Shown here one piece after another: positions 20,386 through 31,299 of a stretch of DNA of 64,000 nucleotides (position 1 is the first letter of the stretch; every line of letters starts with the position of its first letter). The stretch spans positions 53,098,982-53,162,981 of the forward strand of contig OY986439.1 of assembly GCA_963920525.1 (NCBI GenBank), in the 5' to 3' direction. Position numbers and translations under genes: made by a program. The DNA is from Dichetophora obliterata. Lineage: Eukaryota > Arthropoda > Insecta > Diptera > Sciomyzidae. The notes below the pieces were generated by a model that worked only from the letters and a program-made list of their open reading frames with translations, searched no databases and had not been told where the DNA came from.

Positions 20386-20984
20386 TGCTAGAATATCAGC
20401 TAGTTAAATATTAAAACAAAAATAGGCCAAGACTTGTTGCAGAAAATGATCTCAGGTGCATTTACTCAATCTAGTACAAATATAAAAAACTAAGTGATTT
20501 TTTGGGCCAATTTCTATATAGATAAATGTATTTAATATGTTGTGGAGGCTTTTGTCCATTACTGTTCGAATGTAATTTTTAAATGTAAATTAAAACTAAA
20601 AAGGTAATTTTTTTCCGACGTTTCATCACTTGTTTTAATAGATATTTAATAATTAACAATTTATCAAAACAATTAACAATAACTTAACATTTAAAAGTTG
20701 CAATTTAAAGTTGCAATGGTCAAAAGCCTTCACAACATATTAAAATATAATAGAAAAAACTATTTGATCAAAAAATTTGTCAATAATCACATTTACCAAG
20801 ACATTTTTATATAAAGTTTTTTAAATTGTTTTTTTTTATGTTAAATTTTATGAATTGTTTTAAATGCATTGAAAAATTTATTGAACTTGAAGAATTTTTT
20901 AATTTGACGCGATTTGAGCGCGATTTGGGCGCGATTTTGATGTGAACAATGAAACGGGCGCTACTAAAAACGGTTGAGAACCAC
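20386..20984. other. AT-rich DNA, nothing recognised
   Basis: No coding frame, terminal repeat or tandem array stands out in this interval. Confidence 0.35.
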
Positions 20985-21169
20985 TTATCTAGATAATGCT
21001 TATTTTGAGTTTTAATCACAATTTCTAGTATCTTTTCATCAGCGGGCAGGGTGTTTATTGGCCTTAATTCCTCCGCATTTATTGTGTTTGTTACTTTTTC
21101 GATAGGAACAATTATAAAGTTTATCCACATACTAGAAACTATGCCTTCTTCTAGACTTTCATTGACATA
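20985..21169 (-). pseudogene. Jockey-type LINE RT finger fragment
   Basis: Reverse translation gives SSMWINFIIVPIEKVTNTIN, then EELRPINTLPADEKILEIVI, matching RT finger blocks (W-x-x-SxIxPIPK and EFRPINMLPxxEKILE). It covers less than 70 residues and is cut at its upstream side by the foldback element at 21170. A decayed relic without catalytic residues. Confidence 0.65.
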
Positions 21170-22131
21170 CACTCGCACTCAAAAAAAAAAGCCGAATTAA
21201 TAATTTGATAGCTAATATTATTTTTCTTGAATTATAACACAGTGTTTTATAAATAAACAAGCACATCCAAACCTTATAGAAATTCTAAAAGAAGGACATG
21301 TTGAGAGTCCATTACACCTGATTTGACCTCTCAAATTCATTAAAATTTTTTTCAACTGATTTTTAAAGTTGAAGTGTTCGAAATTTGTTGTGCCGACATT
21401 AATTGCATTTTTACAGTCATTTGACCTATTGCAAATGAAAAATAAAATTCACGAATAGAATTTCACGTAAAATAAGGCTATGTAAAAAGATATTCGATAA
21501 CATACAAAATGAAGCGTGTAGCGAAGCAGTTCCTTGTACTTTCTCTTAACTTAAAAAAAAATAGTGTTTCTATAAATTTTAGTTAAATAAAATTCCACAA
21601 ATGCCATTACAATTTTCACAAAAATTAACTGCACGTAAAAATGCCTTTCCATTTAACTTAAGAACATTGAAATCGGTTAAGAATTTGCTAATTGGCGGCA
21701 ATTTTTCTTTTTTTTTTTGTTGTCAAAAACTGATTCCTATGTAATTAATGTTTGCAACCATACAACCGCTCTTATTTCATCAAATCTTTTTATATAGCCT
21801 TAATATCTTTTTAAATAGCCTTAATTTACGATGAATTTTATTGCAAAAAAGTGAATTTTATTTTTCATTTCCAATAGGCCAAATGGCTGTAAAAATGCAA
21901 AAAAAAATGTAAAAATTAACACTTTAACTTTAAAAATAAGTTGGAAAAAAATTGTGATGACTTTGAGAGGTCAAATTAAGTGCGATGGACTGTCAATATG
22001 GCTTTCTTTAAGAATTTCTATAAAGTTTGGATGTGCTTGTTTATTTCTGGTTTTGGCACACCGTGTTATAATTCAAGAAAAATAATATTAGTATCAAATT
22101 ATTAACTCGGCTTTTTTTTTGAGCGCGAGTG
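21170..22131. mobile_element. Foldback element, copy 2
   Basis: The two ends are inverted repeats of about 280 bp (21170-21457 and 21852-22131), starting CACTCGCACTC and ending GAGCGCGAGTG, with A9-10 runs and GCCGA(A/G)TTAATAATTTGAT inside. The 4-bp CATA flanks both ends and may be the target duplication. No transposase is encoded. It interrupts a LINE relic. The other copy is split at 5835-12234. Confidence 0.8.
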
Positions 22132-22168
22132 CATAAATATAACTTTATACTTTTATGTTTGTATACTA

Positions 22169-24339
22169 TCTATAGTAATAAAACTCATTTTCTGTTAGTT
22201 TGTTTGTTTGTTTGGCCTTTATACAAATCTAAACGGCTCAACGGATTTCGCTTAAACTAAGTACACATATTAAGTTTATCCCAACTTAAAATGTTACATA
22301 CTTAGTTTTTGCCACGCCACCTCAGAAATTTTTAAACTAACGGTAATTTTGTTACTATGAAACTTTTTACCATTGGAGATTTTTGAATATTTAATTTTAA
22401 AATTTTTTGTTATTTTGACATCAAAAACACTCACATATCTCCAAAATTGGAGAAATTTTCAGTACAACGACTTTTTCATAAAACATCGTTACCTAAGAAT
22501 GAGAAAAAAACGACATGAAAATCAAAGTTTGGTCTTTCGATGCAAATATCTCCGCTGTCCATTAATATATTTCATTCAAATTTTTTTTGTTCAAAAGTTC
22601 AATAAAATCACTTCACAAAAATAGGTTGAACTGTACCGTTAAGTCAGTGAATATATGTTTTATGAGTATGCCAAAAAAGGTCAAAAATATTGACTTTTAA
22701 CTCAAAAAATGACTCAAAAATTGTTGTTGTTGTAAAAATGACAGCATTTATTTGCAAAAATTCTTCCAGCTAAGCGGTACCTGATTTTTTTTTGGATTTT
22801 TTTTTTTTTGCGAAATTTATTTTTTCCAAAATGTTGTTTTTATATTTTTTACAAAAAAGTCAAGTGTCAAAAATAATTTATGTAAAAAAATTACCCCAAT
22901 ATCTCTTTCCAATCAAAAGCTATTTTTTCATAGCAGACTATTAATAAAACTTAGTTTTGTGTTAAAATTCTCTATATAGCTTAAACGTCCCCATTTATCT
23001 CTAAGAATGCAGTTGTGTGGCTAAAGTAATTACGAACATTTTGGATTATACAAAATTTTCTTTATAGTGATCTACTTATTTTTTGCCTCCCCTCCCCCCG
23101 CCCCCCTCCTGTTAAATTTGTTTTATTGTGATGGCTCTATTTTTCTCACTATTGTGTCACCGTTGTCACTTAGTTCTTTATCAATGGTACTTTAAATGTT
23201 GTATATATATCACAATTTTATCGAAAAGATGACTGTGAATAAGAATGCTGTAAAAGTTAATATTTTCATGTAATCAGTTTCAGCTATATGGCATTATAAT
23301 AAAACATATGCGCATCTGGTCAGCACAATTATTTCATTAGTTTTGATCTGTGCGTTAAATTCACAGATAGATGGCGCCGCATTTATAAGTACTGTGAGTA
23401 AAAACTATACACCTTGCGGTGAATAGCCGAATGATGTCTACCAAAAGTTTCTTCAAATTTAACCCCACACGTGTGGGATTACAGACAGGTGGCGCTATTT
23501 TCTGCTTACAGAAGAATATCTGATGTTCTTATGCAGCTAGCAGATAAGTTTTGCGAAATATTTTGCGAAAATGCTATTGCTACAAAACTTTTAAAAAGTA
23601 AAATAATGCAGTACTGCCAGTTTTTTCAGTCGCAGCGTCATCTAGCGTCATAAACACTTAAAAACATAGAATTGGATCAATTTAAATGTCCAGCTCACTT
23701 GCTGGACTTTTTGTTGTTTTTGCTTTGCTTGCAAATGTGATTATATGATCCTGATCTCCAATGAAAAAACGCAGCTAATAGAAATTTTAGTAGGTACAAT
23801 CATTTTTAACACAACAAATTTTCATAAAACATTGATAGCTAATAATGAGAAAAAATTATATGAAAATCAAAGCTTTTACTTTTAATGCCGCTGTTTTTAA
23901 TATATTTCATTAAAATTTTTTTTTATAAAAAGTTTATAAAAGTTTGTTAAGACGTTAAAATATCCATATCTCAAGAACACATTGATTCCCACCATAATTT
24001 TTATTTTGTTGAAAAGGTAATTGTGCTTGCTTTAAGATTAAGTAAATATAAATATTATTTTTAATTTTTAAAATATGTTTTTCGTACCCCTTCTTTGAAT
24101 TCAATTAGATCACCGCAAGAGATGGAACCACCAACAACAAAAATTTTCCTAAACTTTTTTGGATTAATGTTCGTTCAATTACCTTTCTAACGGTAGATAA
24201 AAAAAATAAATAAAATAAAATTCAAATAAAATTCAATAATGTTTTTCATTATTCCCGATTTTCAAAATCATTATGCGAGAAATGTATGTTAAAATGTTTA
24301 TATAAATGACTCTCGAGTAACACCGGGTATATCAGCTAG
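22169..24339 (+). mobile_element. Non-autonomous Helitron, copy 2
   Basis: Starts TCTATAGTAATAAAACTCA after an A and ends ACCGGGTATATCAGCTAG before a T, as in copy 1. The first 570 bp match copy 1 closely, including a shorter (TTTG)n run. It has about 700 bp of extra central sequence, part of which (22807-23005) is a dispersed repeat. Two diverged internal versions of the block TTCATAAAACAT..GAGAAAAAA occur (about 22470 and 23815). No Rep/helicase gene. Confidence 0.8.
22807..23005. repeat. Dispersed repeat, second copy
   Basis: Matches 19245-19425 (GTTGTTTTTATATTTTTTAC, then TACCCCAATATCTCTTT and ATTTATCTCTAA). Only one unit of the block duplicated at 19150-19330 is present. It lies inside Helitron copy 2. 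Confidence 0.7.
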
Positions 24340-24937
24340 TATCTTATATTTCTCTCGAGCTAAAAAACTCGATGAAATTTAAAAGATTCGTTAGATAGTG
24401 ACGATGTGCTTATATCTCTGTTTACTAAATCAATGTTGCTACTCTTTAGCCAGGGAATTATGGTAGTTTCAAAAAAGTTCATAAAAGAAAGGCTAATGAA
24501 AAGTTCGACCAGAGGGCGGATTCTGAAAAATGCTAAAGCGAAATCTCCACCTCTAGAGCTAAATTTATAGTTTTTAGCGATATTGCTAGTCTGAAAAACT
24601 TCATCGTTTATTTTCTTGCTAAAAATTTAGAGCTTTTAACGAAGAATACAATTATAGCTGTCATTGCTAAATTTTTAGCGATTAATGCTATTCTAAACTT
24701 TTATTTAAGCGATTTACAGAAACTCTAATTTTATTTTTAGCTATAATTTTAGAGTCCAATATTTTGTTGACGCTAAGTTTAAAATTAAAAAAATTTTCAA
24801 TTAAAATCGTAATTTTTGCTGTATTTATTAAGAAAAATGAATGCTTTGTCTGTTTTGAATGTTTTCAAAGATAAATATACCAATTTAAAGCACTTTCCGA
24901 AAACTTGCTGTTTGTATTTATCAGTTGTATTAATATA
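24340..24937. other. AT-rich DNA with many TTTAGC/GCTAAA motifs
   Basis: No coding frame. Between about 24515 and 24745 the motifs GCTAAA and TTTAGC recur in both orientations, suggesting a decayed palindromic element, but I cannot define ends. Confidence 0.35.
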
Positions 24938-25205
24938 AGGGGTATTCACGATTCAGTGCACTTGCCTGTGCAGTTGAGGACATGTCCAGTTGTGCGGTTA
25001 GGTTTTCGTGAAAAAGCCGCTATCATTTTTCCCATGCTGTAAAATTTTTCAATGCAGACAAGTGCACAAATATTCAACTCCTAACGTTTAAGGCTACAGT
25101 AGAAAAGCACTTGCGCATATTTTTGACGCACGTGTATTTTGATGTTGTAAAGTGCACAAGTCCTCAACTGCACTGGCAAGTGCACTGCATCGTGAGTACT
25201 CCCTT
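24938..25205. mobile_element. Palindromic MITE, AAGGGGTATTCACGAT ends
   Basis: Inverted arms of about 45 bp: TTCACGATTCAGTGCACTTG at the left and the complement of TCACGATGCAGTGCACTTG at the right, continuing into GTGCAGTTGAGGAC. The outer TIR resembles that of 476-914. No coding frame. Confidence 0.8.
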
Positions 25206-25209
25206 TGTT

Positions 25210-26284
25210 ACACGCAGAGAAAAAACATAGTTGCAACAACCATGTTTTCAGAGGATCATAGTATGATTCGGATTATGATTGTTGCTAACATGTTCTTAAA
25301 CATATAATATTTTCTTTGATCATGATAAAATGATTACAACAACCATATTTAGAAAAGGAACTTTTTTGTAGGAACCAAAATATTATTGAAACAATCATTA
25401 TTCTCTTATTGGGTCAAAAATAGAATGATTGCAACAACTATATTATGCATTTATTTTTAGGATCCAGAATATTATTGAATATTATTTTTTTTTCATGCAT
25501 TCCAATTTCCACAGCTATTAATTAAGATATCTCCAAAGGTTTGCCATTGACTAGGCTGAACATAAATATTAATTAAATTGAAAAATCTTTTTGATAAAAT
25601 TTTCTGTCCGAGCTGGGGTTTGAACCGCGGCTTTTTCGCTTACGAGCCACGCAGACTACCAGTAAGTCACAGCCGCTACTACCCCCTCGCCTGACTAATG
25701 CCATTGATAAACATGGTACTTTAAGTGCATTGTCACAAAAATAGCAATATTTATGTTAAACAAAATATGGTCAGAATTGCGAAATATGTTTACGGTAAAA
25801 AGAAACATGTTTGCTACAATTAAAGTCGAAAATGTCACTTTTCTGCGTGCTGTTTTTAGGATCAGGCGATTTAAAACAAAACACAATAATTGAACAGTTG
25901 ACAAACGAAACGGCACATAGCCAGGAATCGATACAACTTATTGTGTGTAAATGAAGTGAAAGTTTTTCCTGCAAACTGTTCAGACACAATAAATTCTTTC
26001 GATTTTTGGTTATGTTCTGCTTCGTTTGCCAAACAATCAAAGAATAGTTCAGACAAACATTCAAAATTCTAACATGTTTGTCTCTATAATAATATTCACA
26101 TTTATCATGATTGACAGAACTACAACATTTTTGTTGCAACTATAATGTTGTTTTTGGTACCACCATTAGTAAATAATGACTTTCTTAAGGCAAACATTTG
26201 TGTTTGCAGAAATAATACAATAATTTTAGTAAAAAAATTATTATTGCAGTAATCATGTCTTAACCATGTCTTTTCTCTGCGTGT
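25210..26284. mobile_element. TIR element, ACACGCAGAGAAAA ends, with tRNA-like insert
   Basis: Ends ACACGCAGAGAAAA and TTTTCTCTGCGTGT are perfect inverted repeats. The flanks just inside repeat imperfect versions of GATTGTTGCAACAACCAT. A tRNA-like segment lies at 25605-25695. A 122-residue reverse frame at 25771-26139 has no recognisable motif and is not supported as a gene. Confidence 0.75.
25605..25695 (-). other. tRNA-like segment (SINE-type head)
   Basis: In reverse it contains GCGGTTCAAACCCC, a good B box, preceded by about 60 bp that can be drawn as D- and anticodon-like arms, and followed by AGCTCGGACAG. The A box is poor, and acceptor pairing with a CCA-like discriminator was not confirmed, so it is called tRNA-like and not a tRNA gene. 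Confidence 0.5.
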
Positions 26285-26839
26285 ATGCTTTTAGAAAAAG
26301 GTATCATCTCTTAAAACTTTATAAAAATTTATTGAATGAATTGGCGGTCTGCACATAAGCTTTAATTGTTGTGACACACTCAATGTGATAATTCTGTATC
26401 ACTTGAAGCAATGCAATTCTGTGTGAAAGAAAGTATTGATTCTCGTTTCTTTCTTATCTTTGGGGTGCTGAAGAAGAATGAAGAAGTTAGTTTGCAATTT
26501 GGTCATAAATTGACTAGAAATCTTACACCTAACTTTTAATATATAAAATTTACTCTAAGTTTGCAATTTTGAAGAATTGGATAAAAACTACTCCTCCAAT
26601 AAGCCACGACTGTTTTGGTGTTTTAGAACATGCAATAACAATAGAGTTCAATGAGTCTTTTTCGCACTTTCTCCGCATTAGATCATCTCAAGAACCAGCC
26701 CAAAAATAACATTAAAATATCTCTATGATATAGATAAGAGTGGTCAAAAACAATCTAAAGTGAGAAAAATTTACCCACCATAATATGGGTTGGGCTCAAG
26801 GACAACACAAGACATGTCAACTAACCATGCGTTTGCATA
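26285..26839. other. No feature recognised
   Basis: AT-rich sequence between a TIR element and the 3' end of a LINE. Nothing supportable on either strand. Confidence 0.35.
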
Positions 26840-26846
26840 GATCTAA

Positions 26847-27372
26847 TTATACATTAGTTTTCAATCTACTTTTGAGTTGACCTTTCGATAAGTTAACATC
26901 AAAAAAGCTACAGTTGTTAACACAGGTACTCATGCGATGTAAAGAAGCAGTAGCCATATAGTTTGTTCTACTAAAAGGTAAGTAAATTAAATTGTTAGCA
27001 TTTCTACTGCTTCTACGGTTAGTGTTAAAATTTATAAGAGTTAGGAGTTCTGGTGAATCGAATACACCAGCTATGAGTTGGTGTAAATAGACGATATCTG
27101 CAGAGTTTTTTCTCTCATTCAAAGATTGCATTTTTAATAGTTTTAAACGATCCTCATAAGGAGGAAGGTTTAAAGTGTCAGTTGCACTTAAGCCCCTTAG
27201 AGCAAACCGAACAAAACGTTTTTGGATTCTCTCTATACGTTCAACATGTACATTGTAACTTGGGGACCAAACTTGACTTGCATACTCTAAGTGAGGTCGC
27301 ACAATTGCATAATACAGCGTTGTTGTTGTGATCATACTATTAAATCATTGGGCCCAGCGTTTCATAAACCCG
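26847..27372 (-). pseudogene. Outer LINE post-RT C-terminal region
   Basis: The frame reads LGFMKRWAQ, a stop, then TTTTLYYAIVRPHLEYASQVWSPSYNVHVERIERIQKRFVR (spanning about 27360-27210), the conserved region that follows the LINE RT thumb, and ends at LKSRLKTNV with a stop. Its first words continue the RT fragment ending HIDDICNEAS at about 30097, which shows that the intervening LINE is an insertion. Confidence 0.75.
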
Positions 27373-27716
27373 AGCATAGATGATATATATATATCTTTTC
27401 GTTTTATATAGAGGTTGTTTTATTAATTATTATTAATACACTTAAAAATTTATTAAAGTTGTTAAATAAAATTCTACATTCTATTGATCAAATGTGAACA
27501 AGTGGTAAATGCAGATAATTAAACCTAGCATGATAGCACAGAGTTATTTTAGTATTGTAATGGGGTCTACTGTTACATAATTTTTTATAAGAATAATTTT
27601 TATTTTCTAATAGAGAAACTTGTTGTATAATTTATAAATTTTTAAAATTTAAAAAAAAAAAATTTTTATGTTGCTTGAAGCACAGAATGCTAAGTCGATT
27701 CAGTAGCAAAATAAAG

Positions 27717-29105
27717 TTAAGAAAGAACAGAGATTAAGGAGTCAATAACACTTAAGTCAAAATTAAAAAGCCATGTTTTCACTTCTCTAAGAAATACAGT
27801 TTTATTACGAATGCAACGGATATTTTGCGGTAAAATGTTAAAAAGTCTCGGAGCGGTACATATATAGAAGTTCAAAAAGTGATGCAAGTTGTGAGCAGGA
27901 ATCTGAACTAAGTTCAGGTTATTTATTCGAAGGTTATGACTAGCATAGCTTCTATTTAACAAGTAACCTGACCTTTTGAAGAAAATATTTAGAACTTTAA
28001 AGAAATAAAGGTGTGTTATAGGTAGAATATTTAGGTTTTTAAAAAGTGGAAAGCTATTTTCAAAGCGATTTCTATTACATATCGTTCTACTAGCATGTTT
28101 TTGTGCGATCAATAATGGATTTATTTTATTGGCATGCGTACCACCCCAGCAGATGATACCATATTGTAGTTTAGAGTGAAAAATCCCATAGTAAACACAT
28201 GTTAGTAATTTAATTGAGCAGAATAATTTCAGTAGATATAAATGCCTTAAAGCACCCATAAGATACTTTTTGAGGGCAGCAGTATGGTCTATCCAGTTCA
28301 TTTTATAATCAATTATGAGTCCAAGATATTTAAAGGATTTTACGCAGTCTATTGAAAAACATTTGGATGAGCAATTACATGAAACATTATACGTATTTGA
28401 AAAGCATGAAGATCTACATATATCACTGTCCATTAAGTATTTTTTACAAGTACCATAATGAAAAGTAAAATTACATGAATTTAACACATTACCGGAAACA
28501 CTAAAGTTCATAATTTTAGTTTTATCGCTTAGAATTAGTTTATGAGTAGAGAACCAGTGACAAAGTATAACTAAGTCATGATTAATTTCACAAGCAAGGT
28601 TAATGGCAGAGTAACAAGAAAAGGTACATGCCATATCATCTGCAAAAGCAATAATTTTACTCTTAAATGGTTGACTAAAAATTGAATTAATAAAAATCAG
28701 AAACAAAATGGGTCCAAGAACAGATCCTTGTGGAACACCTATATTTAAGTTGACATAATTACTGAAGCTGCAGTCCAATTTAACTTTCTGCAATCTGTTC
28801 GATAAATAAGATTCAAACCAGCAGTAAATAGAATCTCTGAAACCGGATTTATATAGTTTATTAAGTAATATTCGATGATCGACAGTATCGAAAGCTTTCG
28901 TAATGTCTACGAAGAGAGCTGCACAAAATTTCTTACTGTTAAATCCATTATAAATATTGCTGGAGAAATTTAGAAGTGCATCTTCAGTGGATAAGCTCTC
29001 TCTAAAGCCAAATTGGCAATTGCTGAAAAACTTTGTTTTTGCCAAGAATTTTAACATTCTAGCTTTAACGGCTTTTTCTAAAACTTTTGAAAAAACTGAC
29101 AACAA
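27717..29105 (-). pseudogene. Nested LINE reverse transcriptase, long open fragment
   Basis: A 462-residue open frame with RT blocks in order: VFSKVLEKAVKARMLKFL, CQFGFRESLSTEDALLNF, palm A LFVDITKAFDTVDHRIL, NIGVPQGSVLGPILFLIFIN, palm C IIAFADDMACTF, then the thumb FKYLGLIIDYKMNWIDH and post-RT YYGIFHSKLQYGIICWG. All catalytic Asp residues are present. It ends naturally at a stop (27717). Upstream, the finger and linker region is frame-broken (29105-29330), so the polyprotein is not intact. It is the best-preserved LINE RT in the window. Confidence 0.85.
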
Positions 29106-29325
29106 AGATATGGGACGATAATTATTTAATAGAGTTTTATCACCTTTTTTAAATAACGGAATGACAACTGCCTTTTTAAGTTCTTCAGGAAAAATTCCTA
29201 GCTGTATGCTGTTATTAAAAATAAGACAAAGAACATTCTAGACATTGAAGACAATCTTTTTTAAGAACAGACTGGAAACAGAGCCCTCAGGACAAGAACT
29301 GGAATTCTTAAGTGATATTATTATT

Positions 29326-29556
29326 TTATAAAGTTCGAACGAAGAAATTGGTACAAAAAAGAAACTGATGATAGAACGGTTCATTATCTAAGCAGTCACA
29401 CGAAAAATCATTAGGACCATTATCATCTGTGAACAACTCACTACCTATGCTAGCAAAAAAATTATTAAAAGCATTTGCTTTATCCGTGACCTCATAGATA
29501 AGCTGACCTTCAACATTTATATAGGTGACTACATCATTAACTGAACGTTTATTCAA
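29326..29556 (-). pseudogene. Nested LINE linker between endonuclease and RT
   Basis: Reads VVTYINVEGQLIYEVTDKAN, then AFNNFFASIGSELF, the conserved A-x-x-FNNFFASIG linker that precedes the RT in CR1/L2-type LINEs. It joins the RT fragment below through a frame-broken stretch. Confidence 0.65.
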
Positions 29557-29793
29557 TATGTTATTTACAAGCTGCCATTCCCTTTGGACATTTCCTCTGA
29601 CTTTACTAAATTCATTTACATAGAAGTTAGTTTTACATGTTTTTACTTCAGCAAAAATCTCTTTGCACAGATCTTTATAACGAGCTTGAAGTTAAGTGTT
29701 ATTTGGATTCTTCTTACATTTTTTACTCAATTTATTTTTATCATGAATTCTTTTTAATAAGCGACCAGTCATCCAAGGTTTAAGTTTTTTATT

Positions 29794-30096
29794 TTATGCA
29801 TTTTTAATGATTTTATTAGAACACTTTATTATGTGCTCATTTAAAGTTGCCAAAAATAAGTCAAATGCCTTCGATGGATCAGGTTCACTGTACACATTGC
29901 TCCAAGATTCAAATGTAAGTCTATTGTTCAAAGCATAAATGTCAGTTCTATCGTATGAAAATTGATCGAGTGGATTAGTAGTTGCATTAATAGGCCTAAC
30001 AATATTTTCTAAATACAGACAAGTCAAGCAATGGTCAGAAAAATTTAAATTAGAAACTGAACTGGACAGAGACACATTAGACCCTAGAATTTCTTG
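29794..30096 (-). pseudogene. Nested LINE endonuclease C-terminus
   Basis: Reads ILGSNVSLSSSVSNLNFSDH, giving the SDH block at the end of the AP-type endonuclease (catalytic His), then FSYDRTDIYALNNRLTFESW. Only this last part of the domain remains because the element is 5'-truncated at about 30096. The stop after KIIKNA is probably a mutation. Confidence 0.65.
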
Positions 30097-31233
30097 ATGC
30101 TTCGTTACAAATGTCATCAATATGAACGTTAAACGATAGCTTAGAATCCATGCATATACCAAGATTTTTGACAGCATCTACACTACTTAATGCAGTATCT
30201 TTTATTTTATAATCAAAAATTAAACTATTTCTTTTTCGTGAAAAGGTCATAGTTTGGCATTTATCTGGATTTAGAAACATATTATTTTTAGAACACCAAA
30301 TTTCAAAGGATTTTAAATCAGACTGGAGCAGATCTGAATTGTCTTTAGCATCTATTGTTCTGTATATTTTCATGTCATCTGCATAGATAAGTAGATGAGA
30401 GTGTTTGATGATGTGGGTTACATCATTAATGGCTAAAATAAACAGAAGTGGACCAAGGTGACTACCTTGAGGAACACCTGATGCAGCAATAAATTCAGCA
30501 GACAATACACCTCGAAATCGTATTTGATAAGATTGCTCTGTCAGATACGATTGAATCCAGCTTACAAAAAATTGTGGAAAACTCATTAACTTTAGTTTAA
30601 ATAGAATTAAGTTGTGTGGCAGTTTATCAAATGCTTTACTAAAATCAGTGTAAATACAGTCAACCTGGGGCCAAATTACAGCATCCGTGATCGAGCAAAA
30701 TTGTACAAGATTGATAGGCACTTGTCACGTCGTGCCCTTCGTGATTTTCCTCGATCACGGATGCTGTAATTCGGCCTCTGGTTACCTGAATAAAATGAAT
30801 TTAAGCAAAACGTTGTAGAATCGAGGAGATTAGACACAGTGGATCTGCCAGTAACAAATCCATGCTGACGAGTTGTCATGACCTTCCAACAGTGAATTTT
30901 CACACGATCATACACGAGCCGCTCAAAAAGCTTTGGAATCGACGAGAGTTTCGCGATAGGCCTGTAATTGTTTATATCGTTCTTACAACCTTTTTTATAA
31001 ATAGGACTTATAAAAGATTTTTTCCAAAAAAGTGGAAAAATACTTTCGCTAATTGATTTATTGAATAACATGGACAGTGGTTGACTTAGAACGGAACCAC
31101 ATCGTGCTGACACTGCGTCAGGAATTCCGTCAGGTCCAGCATTAAAATCTTCATCGATCAATCCAATATACTTTAAAATATCCTCTGAAGTAAAGGATAT
31201 AGAATCCAACAAAACCCTGGGTGTAGAGTTCAT
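30097..31233 (-). pseudogene. Outer LINE reverse transcriptase
   Basis: From 31233 the frame gives NAGPDGIPDAVSARCGSVLS, KKSFISPIYKKGCKNDINNY, RPIAKLSSIPKLFERLV and QHGFVTGRSTVSNLLDST. A 109-bp hairpin insert (30669-30777) then breaks the frame. Coding resumes as VDCIYTDFSKAFDKLPHN (palm A), GVPQGSHLGPLLFILAIND and LLIYADDMKIYR (palm C), and NMFLNPDKCQTMTFSRK, to KLSFNVHIDDICNEAS. Removing the insert and one copy of CCAG restores FYSGNQVDCIYTDF in one frame. Catalytic residues are intact but the gene is dead. Confidence 0.8.
30669..30777. mobile_element. 109-bp hairpin insert (MITE) with 4-bp duplication
   Basis: Arms of about 27 bp (GGCCAAATTACAGCATCC and the complement of GGATGCTGTAATTCGGCC) enclose about 55 bp. 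CTGG occurs on both sides (30665-30668 and 30778-30781). Excising the insert plus one CTGG restores the LINE RT reading frame, so boundaries and duplication are confirmed by the host coding sequence. Confidence 0.85.
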
Positions 31234-31299
31234 ATATTCAAAGTACTCTTCATCAGGATTAAAAGAGTCTGAACAAAATGACTCTTTAAAGAGATTGGC

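Larger units (their letters stand above)
27373..30096 (-). mobile_element. Second LINE type (CR1/L2-like), nested
   Basis: A 5'-truncated element of about 2.7 kb: endonuclease C-terminus (30096-29794), linker (29556-29326), RT (29105-27717) and a 3' untranslated region with a (TA)n-rich end near 27385. It is inserted in the outer LINE between HIDDICNEAS and LGFMKRW. The palm sequences FVDITKAFDTVDHRIL and FADD resemble CR1/L2-like elements more than its neighbours; the clade is uncertain. Confidence 0.75.

Noticed and set aside
19829..20407. 192-residue forward and 135-residue reverse frames
   Set aside because: They lie within a TIR element, overlap on opposite strands and lack an ATG at the conserved start; differences between the two element copies look like neutral changes.
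25605..25695. Functional tRNA gene
   Set aside because: The B box is good, but the A box is poor and no complete cloverleaf with seven paired acceptor bases could be drawn. It lies inside a mobile element.
25771..26139. 122-residue reverse frame in the ACACGCAGAG element
   Set aside because: No recognisable motif, composition of random A+T-rich DNA, overlapping alternative frames.
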